Positions 8,258 to 18,234 of a stretch of 64,000 bases of DNA are shown here, one piece after another. The position numbers were made by a program, and so were the translations under genes. This DNA comes from Amycolatopsis rubida (GTDB taxonomy: Bacteria > Actinomycetota > Actinomycetes > Mycobacteriales > Pseudonocardiaceae): contig NZ_FOWC01000009.1 of NCBI RefSeq assembly GCF_900115345.1, forward strand, positions 310,001-374,000, given 5' to 3'. The notes beneath the pieces are model-generated. The model was given only the letters and a program-made list of their open reading frames with translations. It was not told where the DNA came from and made no database searches. The first letter of the stretch is position 1. Each line of letters opens with the position of its first letter.

Positions 8258-9396
8258 TTCGGTTCTCCGCCGGTCCGGTCCGGGTACGGGAGGGTCAGCA
8301 CCACCTCGAACCCCGCCGGCTCGCGCGGTCCGATTTCGATCTCGCCACCGTACATACGTGCCCGCTCCCGCATGCCGACGAGGCCATGACCGGCGGGATT
8401 GCCCTCGGCGCGCGGACCGCCGCCGGAGTCGGCCACGCTCAGCCGCAGTGCGTCGGAGAGGTACTCGACGTCCAGCGTGGCGAAGGAACCCGGCGCGTGC
8501 TTCAGGACATTCGTCAGCGCTTCCTGCGCGACCCGGTACGCGCACAGTTGCTGCCCAGAAGGCAACGTCCGCCGCGTTCCGGCGACCCGCAGCCGCACGG
8601 TCAGCCCGGCCTCGCGGACCCGGCCGACCAGCGAGGGAAGCTCTTCGAGACCCGGCTGTGGGCGGTATTCGCCCGGCTCGTGGTGCGGTGGACGCAGCAC
8701 GCTGAGCAGGCGGCGGAGTTCGTCGAGCGCCTCGGTGGTCGTGCCGGTGATCGTGTCGAGCGCGCCACGTGCGGTGTCCGGCGCGGACTCGAAGACGTAC
8801 CGCGCGAGGTTGGCCTGCACGGAGATCACCGACAGATGGTGCGAGACAACGTCGTGCAGCTCGCGGGCGATGCGCAGCCGCTCCTCGACGACCGCCAGTT
8901 CGGCGCGGTCGGCACGTTCCGCGGTCGCGTGCAGGGCGAGCCCGCGGAGATAGATGGAGTGTCCAATAAGGACGGTCGCGGAGGCTTGCAGCACCGCGAT
9001 CACCGTGTCGCCGATCGGGTTCGCGCTGTCGCCGAGGAGCATCGTGACCTCGAAACCGGCAGCCGCGAACAGCGACGGCGGCCAGGCTTGCCGCGCCGGG
9101 TAACGCGCCCACACCGTGTACGCGGCGATCAGCAGGTCAGGACGGCCGAGCGTCGCACGGTACCCGGCCAGCGCGAACGCGCCGACCAGCAGGGTCACCG
9201 CGAGCAGCACGCTGATCGGGTAGCGCCGCCGGACCGCCAGCGGCACCGCGCCCGCCGCGGCGAACAGCAGTCCGAATAGTCCCGGCCGGTCGCCGAGGGA
9301 ACCGTGGTGGACCGCCGCCCCGGCGAAAAGGAATAGTCCGACCGCAGCCGCCAGCAGCGAATCCGTGCCCAGCGGCCGCGCCCGCAGGATCCGCAT
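8254..9396 (-). CDS. sensor histidine kinase, DesK/NarL type
   Basis: 380 residues. About five hydrophobic membrane segments fill residues 12-155. The HisKA_3 box RIARELHDVVSHHLSVI has phospho-acceptor His181. The ATPase domain has the N box EALTNVLKHA and the G2 box GHGLVGMRERA. It pairs with the overlapping response regulator. The start is ATG 9396 or the adjoining GTG 9399; neither has a good ribosome-binding site. The kind of signal is unknown. Such pairs often sense envelope stress or lipid state, but that is family knowledge only. Confidence 0.9.
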   Translation of the reverse strand: MRILRARPLGTDSLLAAAVGLFLFAGAAVHHGSLGDRPGLFGLLFAAAGAVPLAVRRRYPISVLLAVTLLVGAFALAGYRATLGRPDLLIAAYTVWARYPARQAWPPSLFAAAGFEVTMLLGDSANPIGDTVIAVLQASATVLIGHSIYLRGLALHATAERADRAELAVVEERLRIARELHDVVSHHLSVISVQANLARYVFESAPDTARGALDTITGTTTEALDELRRLLSVLRPPHHEPGEYRPQPGLEELPSLVGRVREAGLTVRLRVAGTRRTLPSGQQLCAYRVAQEALTNVLKHAPGSFATLDVEYLSDALRLSVADSGGGPRAEGNPAGHGLVGMRERARMYGGEIEIGPREPAGFEVVLTLPYPDRTGGEPK

Positions 9397-9564
9397 CACA
9401 CGCCGAAACTACCTTCCTGACCGGCGGTTTCCCAATTCCGTACCGCGATCGCGGCAGGCCGCCTACCGCCAGGGTTTACCCAGGGCTGCGGCGAAGGGCG
9501 GATTCCGCGGACGGGATCGAGCGTTACGGTCGGTGCTGAATGGTCATCCCATTCCCGCTGTTCG

Positions 9565-9603
9565 GCGGAGAGCCAGGGGTGGGGAGGATTCCGGGCTCTC
9601 CGC
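9565..9603 (-). terminator. 10-bp hairpin terminator after the TetR gene
   Basis: A perfect 10-bp stem (9565-9574 with 9594-9603) with a 19-base loop starts 6 bases after the stop of the TetR gene on the minus strand. Confidence 0.5.
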
Positions 9604-9609
9604 TGAGCT

Positions 9610-10179
9610 TCACCCCAGATACGCGTCGAGCGTCACCGCCAACGCCGATTCCGGCGAAGGCGCGAAGCTGGCTCCGGCCAGCCCGCCCCACAACCACAGC
9701 TGCGCGAGACCGTGCAACGCGGCCCACAGCGACGCTGCGACCAGCCGGGGATCCGTACCGGGACGCAGCCGGTCGTCGTCCGCTTCGGCGCGGTCGAGCC
9801 GCACTAGCTCGGCGAAGGTGTCGAAGACGGCGCTGCTGGCCGCGACCAACCCCGGCTCCTCCGGGTCGATGAGGTCGCGACGGAACATCAGCTCGAACAT
9901 CGCGGGGTTCGTAACCGCGAAGTCGACGTACGTGTGGCAGGCGGCCGTGACGCGTTCGCGCGGAGTGCCGTCAGGCAACTGTGTGCCGCGATGGAGCAGC
10001 TGTGTGAAGCCAAGCGTCGCTACGGCGGATAGCAGCTCCGCGCGTCCCGAGAAGTGACGAAGCGGCGCACCGTGCGACACACCTGCTGCCTTCGCGATAC
10101 CGCGCAACGTCACGGCCTCGACGCCGGAGCCGACGAGCAGATCCGCCGCGGTGCGGATCAACCGCTGTCGTGCGCTCAT
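9610..10179 (-). CDS. TetR-family repressor
   Basis: 189 residues with an N-terminal HTH (LRGIAKAAGVSHGAPLRHFSGRAELL, about 25-50) and a TetR_C-type ligand domain. Its ATG overlaps the stop of the GDSL hydrolase gene by 4 bases (ATGA), so the two are translated together. The likely operator is the twin palindrome at 10992-11027 upstream of the operon, which would give autoregulation; this is inference from position. Confidence 0.88.
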   Translation of the reverse strand: MSARQRLIRTAADLLVGSGVEAVTLRGIAKAAGVSHGAPLRHFSGRAELLSAVATLGFTQLLHRGTQLPDGTPRERVTAACHTYVDFAVTNPAMFELMFRRDLIDPEEPGLVAASSAVFDTFAELVRLDRAEADDDRLRPGTDPRLVAASLWAALHGLAQLWLWGGLAGASFAPSPESALAVTLDAYLG

Positions 10180-10961
10180 GCCTGAGCTTCGGAGAAGGCC
10201 ACCGGCAGCAGCTCCGGGCGCTTCGGCAGGAAGCCGTCGCCAGGGGACCGGCCGGTGAGGCGGTTGCGCAGCCGCGTGATCCCCACCGGCAGCACCTCCT
10301 GCCACAGCCAGCGCAGGTCGGCGATCGCGCTGCCCTGGGCCGGGGCTCCGGGAAGCGGCCGCAGCCAGCTGCCGTCGTGCGCGACGCCGAGCCGGTCGAG
10401 CACGTGGCCGGCGACGCGCAGGTGTCCGGCCTGCGACAGGTGCAGCCGGTCCGGCCCGAAGTAGCGCGAGTCGTGCGCGGCCTGGTCCGGCCACAGGTCG
10501 ACGAGCTTCGTGCCGTAGCTGACCGAAGCCTCGCGGATAGCGTCGTTGAGCGCGGTGACCCGCGGCCGCATCCGCCCGCCCAGCGGCATGCGATGCGCGA
10601 TGTCGCTCAAGGTGAAGGTGACGACGGTGGGCGCGACGTGCGTGCACTGCCGGATCGCCGTGTCGACGCGACGAGCGACGGTGCGAGCGTCCCAGCCGCG
10701 GCTCAGCACGTCATTGCCGCCGCCGAACAACGCGATCAGGTCCGGTTCGTGCCGCTCGGCCGCGGGCAGCTGCTCCGCGGCGATCTGGTCCAGCCGCCGC
10801 CCGCGAACGGCGAGATTGGCGTAGCGGAACGCGGTTTCGTCGCGCGCGAGCCGCCCGGCGACGTAGTCCGCCCAGCCGCGGTACTGACTGTGATCCGGAT
10901 AGGGATCGTCCAGCCCCTCCGCGCAGCTGTCGCCGACGGCGACGAACGTGTGGAAACCCAT
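10176..10961 (-). CDS. SGNH/GDSL-family hydrolase (esterase)
   Basis: 261 residues and no signal peptide, so probably cytoplasmic. The SGNH blocks are visible: GDS with nucleophile Ser12, a block-II glycine near 54, GGGND with Asn83, and DRLH with Asp171 and His174. This is the family of bacterial lipase/esterase and acyl-hydrolase enzymes; the natural ester is unknown. ATG 10961 has GGAG 6 bases upstream. First gene of an operon with a TetR regulator, divergent from the LPMO gene. Confidence 0.9.
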   Translation of the reverse strand: MGFHTFVAVGDSCAEGLDDPYPDHSQYRGWADYVAGRLARDETAFRYANLAVRGRRLDQIAAEQLPAAERHEPDLIALFGGGNDVLSRGWDARTVARRVDTAIRQCTHVAPTVVTFTLSDIAHRMPLGGRMRPRVTALNDAIREASVSYGTKLVDLWPDQAAHDSRYFGPDRLHLSQAGHLRVAGHVLDRLGVAHDGSWLRPLPGAPAQGSAIADLRWLWQEVLPVGITRLRNRLTGRSPGDGFLPKRPELLPVAFSEAQA

Positions 10962-10991
10962 TCCGCTCTCCGTAACCCCTGGTTCATGTTG

Positions 10992-11027
10992 TAGACACTG
11001 TCTATCAAAGTAAGTAGACGGTGTCTA
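10992..11027. promoter_or_regulatory. twin palindromic operator, probably TetR-type
   Basis: Two near-identical palindromes, TAGACACTGTCTA (10992-11004) and TAGACGGTGTCTA (11015-11027), have centres 23 bp apart. They sit between the GDSL-TetR operon and the divergent LPMO gene. The spacing, about two helical turns, fits two TetR dimers on one face of DNA. Confidence 0.7.
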
Positions 11028-11087
11028 CCTCGGGGTGTCCGACTTTCGGGCCTACAAGCCGGTGTGTCCGCGCCTTTACCGTGGGTG

Positions 11088-11098
11088 TGGTCTAGACC
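11088..11098. promoter_or_regulatory. DasR-like (dre) operator before the LPMO gene
   Basis: TGGTCTAGACC lies 21 bases before the LPMO ATG and contains a perfect 10-bp palindrome. It matches the core of the dre consensus recognised by DasR, the GntR-type GlcNAc sensor of streptomycetes. An adjoining palindrome CCTCTC-AA-GAGAGG (11097-11110) overlaps it and contains the ribosome-binding site. Confidence 0.6.
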
Positions 11099-11119
11099 TC
11101 TCAAGAGAGGAATCCTGCG

Positions 11120-11764
11120 ATGAAGTTTTCCCGCTCCGCCGTCAAAGCCGGGATACTGACCGCCGTTTTCGGCACGGTCTCGGTGTTCACCGCCGTCCCC
11201 GCCCTCGCGCACGGCTCGATGGGCAACCCGATCAGCCGGATCATGCAATGTTTCCAGGAGGGTCCGGAGAATCCGCAGTCCGCCGCGTGCAAGGCCGCCG
11301 TCGCGGTCGGCGACAGCTGGCCGATCTACGACTGGGACGAGGTCAACATCGGCGACGCCAGCGGCCACAGCCGCGAGATCATCCCGGACGGCAAGCTGTG
11401 CAGCGCCGGCCGGGACAAGTACAAGGGGCTCGACCTCGCCCGCGACGACTGGCCGGCGACCACGCTGCCGAGCAGCGGCCCGTACACCTTCCAGTACCAG
11501 CTGACCGCCGCCCACGAGGGCACCTTCGAGCTGTACGTCACCAAGCCCGGCTACGACCCGGCGAAACCGCTCAAGTGGTCCGACCTGGAAGACACCCCGT
11601 TCTACCGGCAGGACAACCCGCCGATCGCGGGCAACGCCTACCAGCTCCAGGCGAACCTGCCCGGCGGGCGCACCGGAAGGCACCTGATCTACTCGATCTG
11701 GCAACGCCACTGGCCCGACTCCGGCGAGGCCTTCTACTCCTGCTCGGACGTGATCTTCACCTGA
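11120..11764 (+). CDS. secreted AA10 lytic polysaccharide monooxygenase (chitin/cellulose active)
   Basis: 214-residue copper enzyme that oxidatively cleaves crystalline chitin or cellulose outside the cell. A signal peptide ends at ALA-30, leaving His31 as the mature N-terminus, the first ligand of the histidine brace; His132 (AAHEGTFELYV) is the second. The C-terminal AFYSCSDVIF gives the axial aromatic residue of AA10. There is no carbohydrate-binding module. The start has AGAGG upstream. A dre-like site suggests induction by GlcNAc, favouring chitin as substrate, but substrate preference is not proven. Confidence 0.95.
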   Translation: MKFSRSAVKAGILTAVFGTVSVFTAVPALAHGSMGNPISRIMQCFQEGPENPQSAACKAAVAVGDSWPIYDWDEVNIGDASGHSREIIPDGKLCSAGRDKYKGLDLARDDWPATTLPSSGPYTFQYQLTAAHEGTFELYVTKPGYDPAKPLKWSDLEDTPFYRQDNPPIAGNAYQLQANLPGGRTGRHLIYSIWQRHWPDSGEAFYSCSDVIFT

Positions 11765-11772
11765 TCGCGGCG

Positions 11773-11805
11773 GCCCGGCAGAGGCAGCGAAAACCTCTGC
11801 CGGGC
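11773..11805 (+). terminator. 12-bp hairpin terminator of the LPMO gene
   Basis: A perfect 12-bp stem (11773-11784 with 11794-11805) with loop CAGCGAAAA lies 8 bases after the stop. Confidence 0.75.
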
Positions 11806-11871
11806 AAGGTCGGCCGGACCGGAGGGCACCGCGCAAGCGGTTTCGCCGGTGCGCTGCGCCATCATGGCGGC

Positions 11872-12305
11872 GTGCCGGCACGGAAGGATCGGCTCAGCGC
11901 TCTCGCTCAGGATCGTCTGCCCGCTGAGGTGGCGGCGAAACGGTTCGACCGCCGCTGCTCACCTGATCGCTGCCAGCACATTCTGCCCGGCGACGCCGAC
12001 GGCTATCGGGTGCTCTTCGTGCCCGCGGGCACTCCGGTCGCCGAACGAACGCCCTCGTCCGGCCTCGCGCCCTACCCGCGACGTTTTCGCGGAGATCGTG
12101 GCCACCGCCCCGGAGCGAGGGCGCGTCCGGCTGGACCGCATCACCGAAGCCGTCACGTGTTCGGACAGCTCACCTCACGGAGGAAGCGGCCCGTTGGGTG
12201 CTGCTCGCCCAGTTCGACAGCGCCGAGGAAACTGACATGATGTGGGGCGACGTCGAGATGCTGTACTGGCTCATCCGGCCCCGCTGCTCGATGCAGTGCG
12301 GCTGA
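11872..12305 (+). pseudogene. decayed DUF1963-like gene (frameshifted)
   Basis: Three frames in succession carry pieces that look like one DUF1963 protein: GYRVLFVPAGTPVAER (frame of 11989), RDVFAEIVATAPERGRVRL (frame of 12077), and ARWVLLAQFDSAEETDMMWG followed by DVEMLYWLIR (frame of 12174), the last ending in a stop at 12303-12305. At least two frameshifts are needed to join them. The W-G-D...YW-I-R ending is typical of DUF1963. The upstream limit is uncertain, and a start-like GTG lies at 11872. No intact ORF remains. Confidence 0.5.
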
Positions 12306-12327
12306 CGAAGCCCGAATGGAACGAACC

Positions 12328-13239
12328 ATGAAGATCTTGGTGGTAGGCGGCAGCGGTCTGCTGGGCCAACATGTGCTCGACGAGCTGCGGAACCGCGGTC
12401 ATGAGACGACCGCCGTCGCGCGTACGGCACGTGAAGGGGTCGACCGGACGCTCGACGTCTCGAAAGCTTCGCACGCCGAACTGCGCGAAGCGCTCGACGG
12501 ATACGACGGCGTCGTCTTCGCCGGTGGCATGGACGACCGTGCAGTCGGACGAGGACCGGTCGAGCCTCGGTTGCGCGCGGGCAACGTCGCACCTGTCGTC
12601 GCGTTGTTGCGCGCGGCGCGCGAAGCAGGCTGTACGCGTGCGGCAGTGCTCGGGTCGTATTACACGTACTTCGATCGCGTACGCCCTGAGTGGGGATTGG
12701 CTGCTAAGCATCCGTACGTGCGCAGTCGGCTGGAGCAGGCCCGCGTCGCGCGCGAAACGGCTGGGCCGGGGTTGCCGGTGGCGGTGATCGAGGTGCCGTT
12801 TGTCTTCGGTGTTGCGGAGGACCGGGTGCCGCAGTGGTCGGTGCCGATCGTCAAGTGGGTCCGTTCCAACTCCCCGCTCTTCGCGCCTCCCGGCGGGACC
12901 GCGGCGACAAGTGCGCGCGGCGTCGGCGTCGCGACGGTGGATGCGCTGGAGCAGGCGTCGGGCGCGGATGTCCCGGTAGCACAGGAAAATCTCCAGTGGA
13001 CCGACATGTTCGCCCGGCTGGCCGCGGCAGCGGGACGACCGCGCCGGGTGCGGCCGCTGCCGTCCTGGCCAGTGCGCGGTGCGGTCAAACTCGGCGGATT
13101 CCTCAACGGGCTGAGCGGGAAACAGCCGGGGCTGACGGTGCGGCACATGGACGGATTGTTGCTGCGGGAGTTGTATTTGGAGCTGAATTACCCGGCTCCG
13201 GTGGACGAGGCGATTCGGGAAACCGCTGTGGCGCGGTAA
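12328..13239 (+). CDS. NAD(P)-dependent epimerase/dehydratase-like protein
   Basis: 303 residues, extended-SDR/NmrA-like Rossmann fold opening MKILVVGGSGLLGQHV with the GxxGxxG nucleotide motif. The middle has a YYTYF segment but no clear YxxxK catalytic pair, so it may be an atypical reductase or a binding protein. ATG 12328 places the Rossmann strand at the N-terminus; an in-frame ATG at 12316 is the alternative. Nothing nearby reveals the substrate. Confidence 0.8.
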   Translation: MKILVVGGSGLLGQHVLDELRNRGHETTAVARTAREGVDRTLDVSKASHAELREALDGYDGVVFAGGMDDRAVGRGPVEPRLRAGNVAPVVALLRAAREAGCTRAAVLGSYYTYFDRVRPEWGLAAKHPYVRSRLEQARVARETAGPGLPVAVIEVPFVFGVAEDRVPQWSVPIVKWVRSNSPLFAPPGGTAATSARGVGVATVDALEQASGADVPVAQENLQWTDMFARLAAAAGRPRRVRPLPSWPVRGAVKLGGFLNGLSGKQPGLTVRHMDGLLLRELYLELNYPAPVDEAIRETAVAR

Positions 13240-13242
13240 GAA

Positions 13243-14742
13243 TCAGCCCAGCCGAGCCCGGTGCGTCCGTACCGCCGCCAACCGTGGATCCGACGGTGCG
13301 AGCACCGCGGACAGCGCGTCCAGGATCGCCAGATCATCAGCACCACAGGAGGTTTCCCAGAACGCCCACAGCGTATCCGCGTCCCCGCTGTTCAACGCCA
13401 GCTGCCGGACCTGCGCGCTGATCGACTCGCGTTCCTCCAGGATCGCGGGCGATTCCGAATCCGCGAGCAGCGGGCCCCGGAACGACCGGACCGCTGCCGC
13501 GGCGTCTCCGGTGCGCAGGGCGGCTTTGGCGCGCAGGAAATCCGCGTCCACTGTGGCCGCGAGGCGGTACGGACGCGTCTGCAACACCCCAGTGCCCAGC
13601 TGCGTGCGCAACCGGTGGATTTCGGCGCGCACGGTCACCGGATTGCCAGCTTCGCCATACAGCTGCAACGCCAGCTTTTCCGCCGGCAAACCGCGCGGCT
13701 GAAGGGCAAGCAGAGTCAGCAATTCGGCGTGCCGCAAAGTGAACGGGATGTCTCGACCGTCCACAGTGGTCGATCCGGGGCCGTCGGTGAGGTATTCGAG
13801 CGACAGCTTCCGCCGGGTCGCGGAGCCGGACGTGGCGATGCGCAGCAGGTAGCCCTCGTCGAGCGGGTCGACGGTGGCGACCCGGCCGTCCGGCAGCGTC
13901 ACGGTGCCGCCGCCTTTTCGTACCTCCACAGTGGATGGAAGGGTGCACGCTTCGGCGGCCAGCACCCGCCCGCCCGCCGAAAGGAGCGCGCCGGGGCGGC
14001 CGCGCAACGACGCCAGGTGCGGCATGTTCGCCCGCCGCACCTTCTCGTCGCGGACCGCCAGCTGGGCCCGCAGCCGTCCCTCGGCAAGCTGCGCCGTGGC
14101 GGTGACCAGCGACAACATCGCCGGATGCACTGTGCGAAGGGGTCCGCTGACGTCGATCGAGCCGAGCAACGCGCCGGTGTCCGGGTCGCGCACGGGGGCC
14201 GCCGCGCAGGTCCACGTGTGATAGCGGCGGACGAGGTGCTCGGCGGAGTAGATCTGCACCGGCTGCCCGGTGGCCAGCGTGGTGCCCATCGCGTTCGTGC
14301 CGATCGCCTCTTCGCTCCATCGCGTGCCCTCGGTGAGCGCGACCTGGTCCGCGCGCAGCAGCACGCCGGTCGCGCCCTCACGCCACAGGATGAGCCCGTT
14401 CGCGTCGGTCACGATCATCATGTGCTCGGCGTCGTCGGCGATGCTCACCAGCATCTCGCGCAACAGCGGCAGCACCGGGGCCAGCGGATGCTCCGCGCGC
14501 AGGTCAGTGAGTTCGTCCGGCTCGCAGATCAGCGGGGCCTCTCCGGCGTCCGGGTCGACGTGCGCGGCCAGCGAGCGCTCCCACGACGCCGACACCACCG
14601 ACCGTGGCGAGCGCGGCGCGGTGGTCCCGGACAGCACCGCCTCGCGGACATGGCGGAGCAGCCGCGCGTACGACTCCGGATCGCGCAGCAGATCGGCTTC
14701 GGGCAGCTCCGCCACATCAACGAGAGTAGAGACCCTGGTCAC
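13243..14742 (-). CDS. GAF-domain transcriptional regulator of the adjacent aldehyde dehydrogenase
   Basis: About 499 residues. An N-terminal helical region is followed by a GAF-like sensor domain (roughly 75-235, including WREGATGVLLRAD, RWSEEAIGTNAMGTTLATG and a stretch ending SIDVSGP), as in AcoR-type activators. There is no sigma-54 AAA domain. The C-terminus (about 335-400) is a winged-helix region, AELLTLLALQPRGLPAEKLA. It is divergent from the aldehyde dehydrogenase gene, a common pairing in actinobacteria, and probably activates it. The start is uncertain: GTG 14742 has no Shine-Dalgarno, and a TTG at 14763 is in frame. Confidence 0.8.
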   Translation of the reverse strand: MTRVSTLVDVAELPEADLLRDPESYARLLRHVREAVLSGTTAPRSPRSVVSASWERSLAAHVDPDAGEAPLICEPDELTDLRAEHPLAPVLPLLREMLVSIADDAEHMMIVTDANGLILWREGATGVLLRADQVALTEGTRWSEEAIGTNAMGTTLATGQPVQIYSAEHLVRRYHTWTCAAAPVRDPDTGALLGSIDVSGPLRTVHPAMLSLVTATAQLAEGRLRAQLAVRDEKVRRANMPHLASLRGRPGALLSAGGRVLAAEACTLPSTVEVRKGGGTVTLPDGRVATVDPLDEGYLLRIATSGSATRRKLSLEYLTDGPGSTTVDGRDIPFTLRHAELLTLLALQPRGLPAEKLALQLYGEAGNPVTVRAEIHRLRTQLGTGVLQTRPYRLAATVDADFLRAKAALRTGDAAAAVRSFRGPLLADSESPAILEERESISAQVRQLALNSGDADTLWAFWETSCGADDLAILDALSAVLAPSDPRLAAVRTHRARLG

Positions 14743-14745
14743 ACG

Positions 14746-14769
14746 GTTGCAACGTCGGCGCAACGTTGC
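14746..14769. promoter_or_regulatory. paired GTTGCAAC-type palindromes in the regulator/ALDH intergenic region
   Basis: GTTGCAAC (14746-14753) and GCAACGTTGC (14760-14769) are two overlapping-type palindromes separated by 6 bases, between the GAF regulator and the aldehyde dehydrogenase. They are the best operator candidates in this 79-base gap. Confidence 0.5.
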
Positions 14770-14821
14770 CCGGCCTACGGTCGTCGCCGACCGTCACCGA
14801 CCAGCAACGAGGCAGGGCAAG

Positions 14822-16344
<1,523 letters not shown>

Positions 16345-16345
<1 letters not shown>

Positions 16346-16716
16346 TGCCCGAGCGGGTGGACCTGACCCCGGCCGCCGCCGACCTCCTGCGGCGGCTGGT
16401 GCCAGTCCACGGGCCGGTGATGTTCCACCAGTCCGGCGGATGCTGCGACGGCAGCGCCCCGATGTGTTACCCGATCGGCGAATTCCGGGTCGGTTCTCGC
16501 GACGTGCATCTGGGCGATCTGACAGTGGACGGCATCGACGCGGTGCCGGTGTGGATGTCGGGGCCCCAGTTCGAGTACTGGCGGCATACGCATCTGACGA
16601 TCGATGTGGTGCCGGGGCGGGGCAGCGGCTTCTCGCTGGAGGCCCCGGAGGGGGTGCGGTTCCTGATCCGGTCCCGGTTGTTCAGTGACGAGGAATCGGC
16701 GGAGCTGAACGGATAA
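16345..16716 (+). CDS. DUF779 family protein
   Basis: 123 residues with a cysteine-rich motif, GGCCDGSAPMCY (31-42), that could bind a metal or undergo redox change. DUF779 genes are almost always next to this class of aldehyde dehydrogenase, here with a one-base overlap (TGATG), so an accessory role for that enzyme is likely. The exact function is unknown. Confidence 0.9.
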
Positions 16717-16742
16717 ACCGGGCAGGCCAGCTGCGGCGGCAT

Positions 16743-16767
16743 CCGGTGAGTGTTTCCCGCTCACCGG
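16743..16767 (+). terminator. 8-bp hairpin terminator
   Basis: Stem CCGGTGAG (16743-16750) with CTCACCGG (16760-16767), 9-base loop with TTT, 26 bases after the DUF779 stop. Confidence 0.5.
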
Positions 16768-16830
16768 GTGTCGCCGGTTGTTTGTCGACGCCTGGTTGAG
16801 CGTGCCATTAAGCTTCCTGGTGGTTCGGGG

Positions 16831-17265
16831 ATGCCAGGGAAACTGTCCGGGCGGGTACTCGCCACGGCGACGCTTTTCATTGCCGTTTTTCCATTCGTTT
16901 CCGAGATCGCCGCGACCGACGACGCTCCGTCGCCCATCGTCGAAGGCTTCGACTATCCCGGCGCGGATCAGATCTATGCCCAATACCACCTTCGGCTGCT
17001 GAAGGGGGACGGGCACATCCTGTTCGCCGACTGCGCCTCCGGAGGCACGCTCGTCAAGGTGTGGAGCCGTGCCGCGGCGAACGACTTCTTCCGCTTCCGC
17101 ATCACCGGAGAGTCCGGCTACCTCACCATGGACGTGCCGGATGTCTACGCCGTCACCGGCGACCAGCACCAGCTCAAGGCGACCGTGGTGGTCAAGGACG
17201 TCGCCACGCGGGTTCACCCCGCTCGTCGAATTGCGATCCGGGAAATCCCGGCCAGTTCCTGCTGA
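16831..17265 (+). CDS. small secreted protein, C-terminus probably frameshifted
   Basis: 144 residues from ATG 16831. A signal peptide is visible (positive start, hydrophobic 9-25, then SEIAATDDAP). The body has SGGTLVKVWSRAA, YLTMDVPDVYAVTG and HQLKATVVVKD, a beta-rich small exported protein of unknown role. The last 20 residues turn arginine-rich, while another frame continues with GFTPLVELRSG, which looks like a more natural ending. A frameshift near 17205 is therefore likely. Confidence 0.5.
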   Translation: MPGKLSGRVLATATLFIAVFPFVSEIAATDDAPSPIVEGFDYPGADQIYAQYHLRLLKGDGHILFADCASGGTLVKVWSRAAANDFFRFRITGESGYLTMDVPDVYAVTGDQHQLKATVVVKDVATRVHPARRIAIREIPASSC

Positions 17266-17305
17266 TAATCATCAGTTCGCTATTTTTGTGTCCAGGGGGA
17301 ATGCC

Positions 17306-17518
17306 GTGAAATCTTTCCGTAGCTCCTTGGCAATGGCGGTCGCCGCGGCCTTCGTTCGACGCGGACGAGATGCGGGAGGTCGGCTGGGCGAAGGCCGGCC
17401 TTTACCCCACCTCGATACGCCGTACCACGCGACGTTCTCAGCGTTCGTGAAATCCGGTACGGAGGAGACGGTCTACGTGCGGAGTCCTGCCGCTGGCTTC
17501 CCCGGTCGCTCCAAGTAG
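17306..17518 (+). pseudogene. remnant of a small secreted protein gene
   Basis: A good ribosome-binding site (GGGGGA, 5 bases) precedes GTG 17306 and a signal-peptide start MKSFRSSLAMAVAAAF. The frame then becomes arginine-rich. The next frame reads FDADEMREVGWAKAGLYP and the first frame later resumes with YHATFSAFVKSGTEETVYVR. Two compensating shifts would restore one exported beta-rich protein. Probably a decayed relative of its upstream neighbour. Confidence 0.4.
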
Positions 17519-17532
17519 CCGGGGAAACTTGC

Positions 17533-17538
17533 TAGGTT
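17533..17538 (+). promoter_or_regulatory. -10 box TAGGTT of the leaderless MOSC gene
   Basis: TAGGTT ends 6 bases before the ATG at 17545 with no Shine-Dalgarno sequence between. Confidence 0.5.
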
Positions 17539-17544
17539 CACCGC

Positions 17545-18234
17545 ATGCTGTCGCTGAAAGACGTCTACGTGGGCGAGCCGACCGTCCTCGGCCGCCAGCG
17601 GGACCAGCCGGTCCTGAGCGCCATCCGGAAAACCCGGGTCGGCGATCCGGAACTGGCGCTGTCCGAACTCAACCTGGACGGCGACCGCCAAGCCGACCTT
17701 TCGGTGCACGGCGGTCCCGACAAAGCCGTCTACGTCTACCCGGTCGAGCACTATCCGGTGTGGACCGCGGAGGGGTACTCCGTGGCGCACGGCGACTTCG
17801 GCGAGAACCTCTCCGTAGAAGGCGCGCTTGAGAGCGACGCGCGGATCGGCGACGTCTGGGGCTGGGGCGACGCGCTCGTGCAGATCGCCCAGCCGCGGCA
17901 TCCGTGCTTCAAGCTCGCGATGCGGACCGGGCGCAAGGATGTCGTGCCCGCGATGATCAGCACGAACCGCTGCGGCTGGTATCTGCGCGTGCTGCGCCCG
18001 GGCACGGTCCCGGCGGCCGGGCCGCTCGACCTCGTGGAGCGGGCCGAGGGGCCGACCGTCGCGGAGACCTTCCTCGTCGCGTCAGCGAATTACGCGCGGT
18101 TGCCTGAGCCGGGGCCGATGCTGGAGCTGGCCGAGCGCGTGCTGACGTCGACCGCACTGCCCGAAAGCTATCGCGAAGGGATCAAGTCCAAAGTGGACCG
18201 GGCGAAGGGGTTACTTCCAGTCGACCTGCGGTGA
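17545..18234 (+). CDS. MOSC domain protein (YiiM-like)
   Basis: 229 residues. The MOSC beta-barrel includes LSVHGGPDKAVYVYP (52-66), GDFGENLSVEG (83-93) and RHPCFKLAMR with conserved Cys121, the likely molybdenum-cofactor or sulfur-carrying residue. YiiM-type proteins act in reduction of N-hydroxylated compounds using Moco. The C-terminal 3-alpha region (about 165-225) is present. It overlaps the convergent hexosaminidase gene by 24 bases. Confidence 0.9.
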   Translation: MLSLKDVYVGEPTVLGRQRDQPVLSAIRKTRVGDPELALSELNLDGDRQADLSVHGGPDKAVYVYPVEHYPVWTAEGYSVAHGDFGENLSVEGALESDARIGDVWGWGDALVQIAQPRHPCFKLAMRTGRKDVVPAMISTNRCGWYLRVLRPGTVPAAGPLDLVERAEGPTVAETFLVASANYARLPEPGPMLELAERVLTSTALPESYREGIKSKVDRAKGLLPVDLR

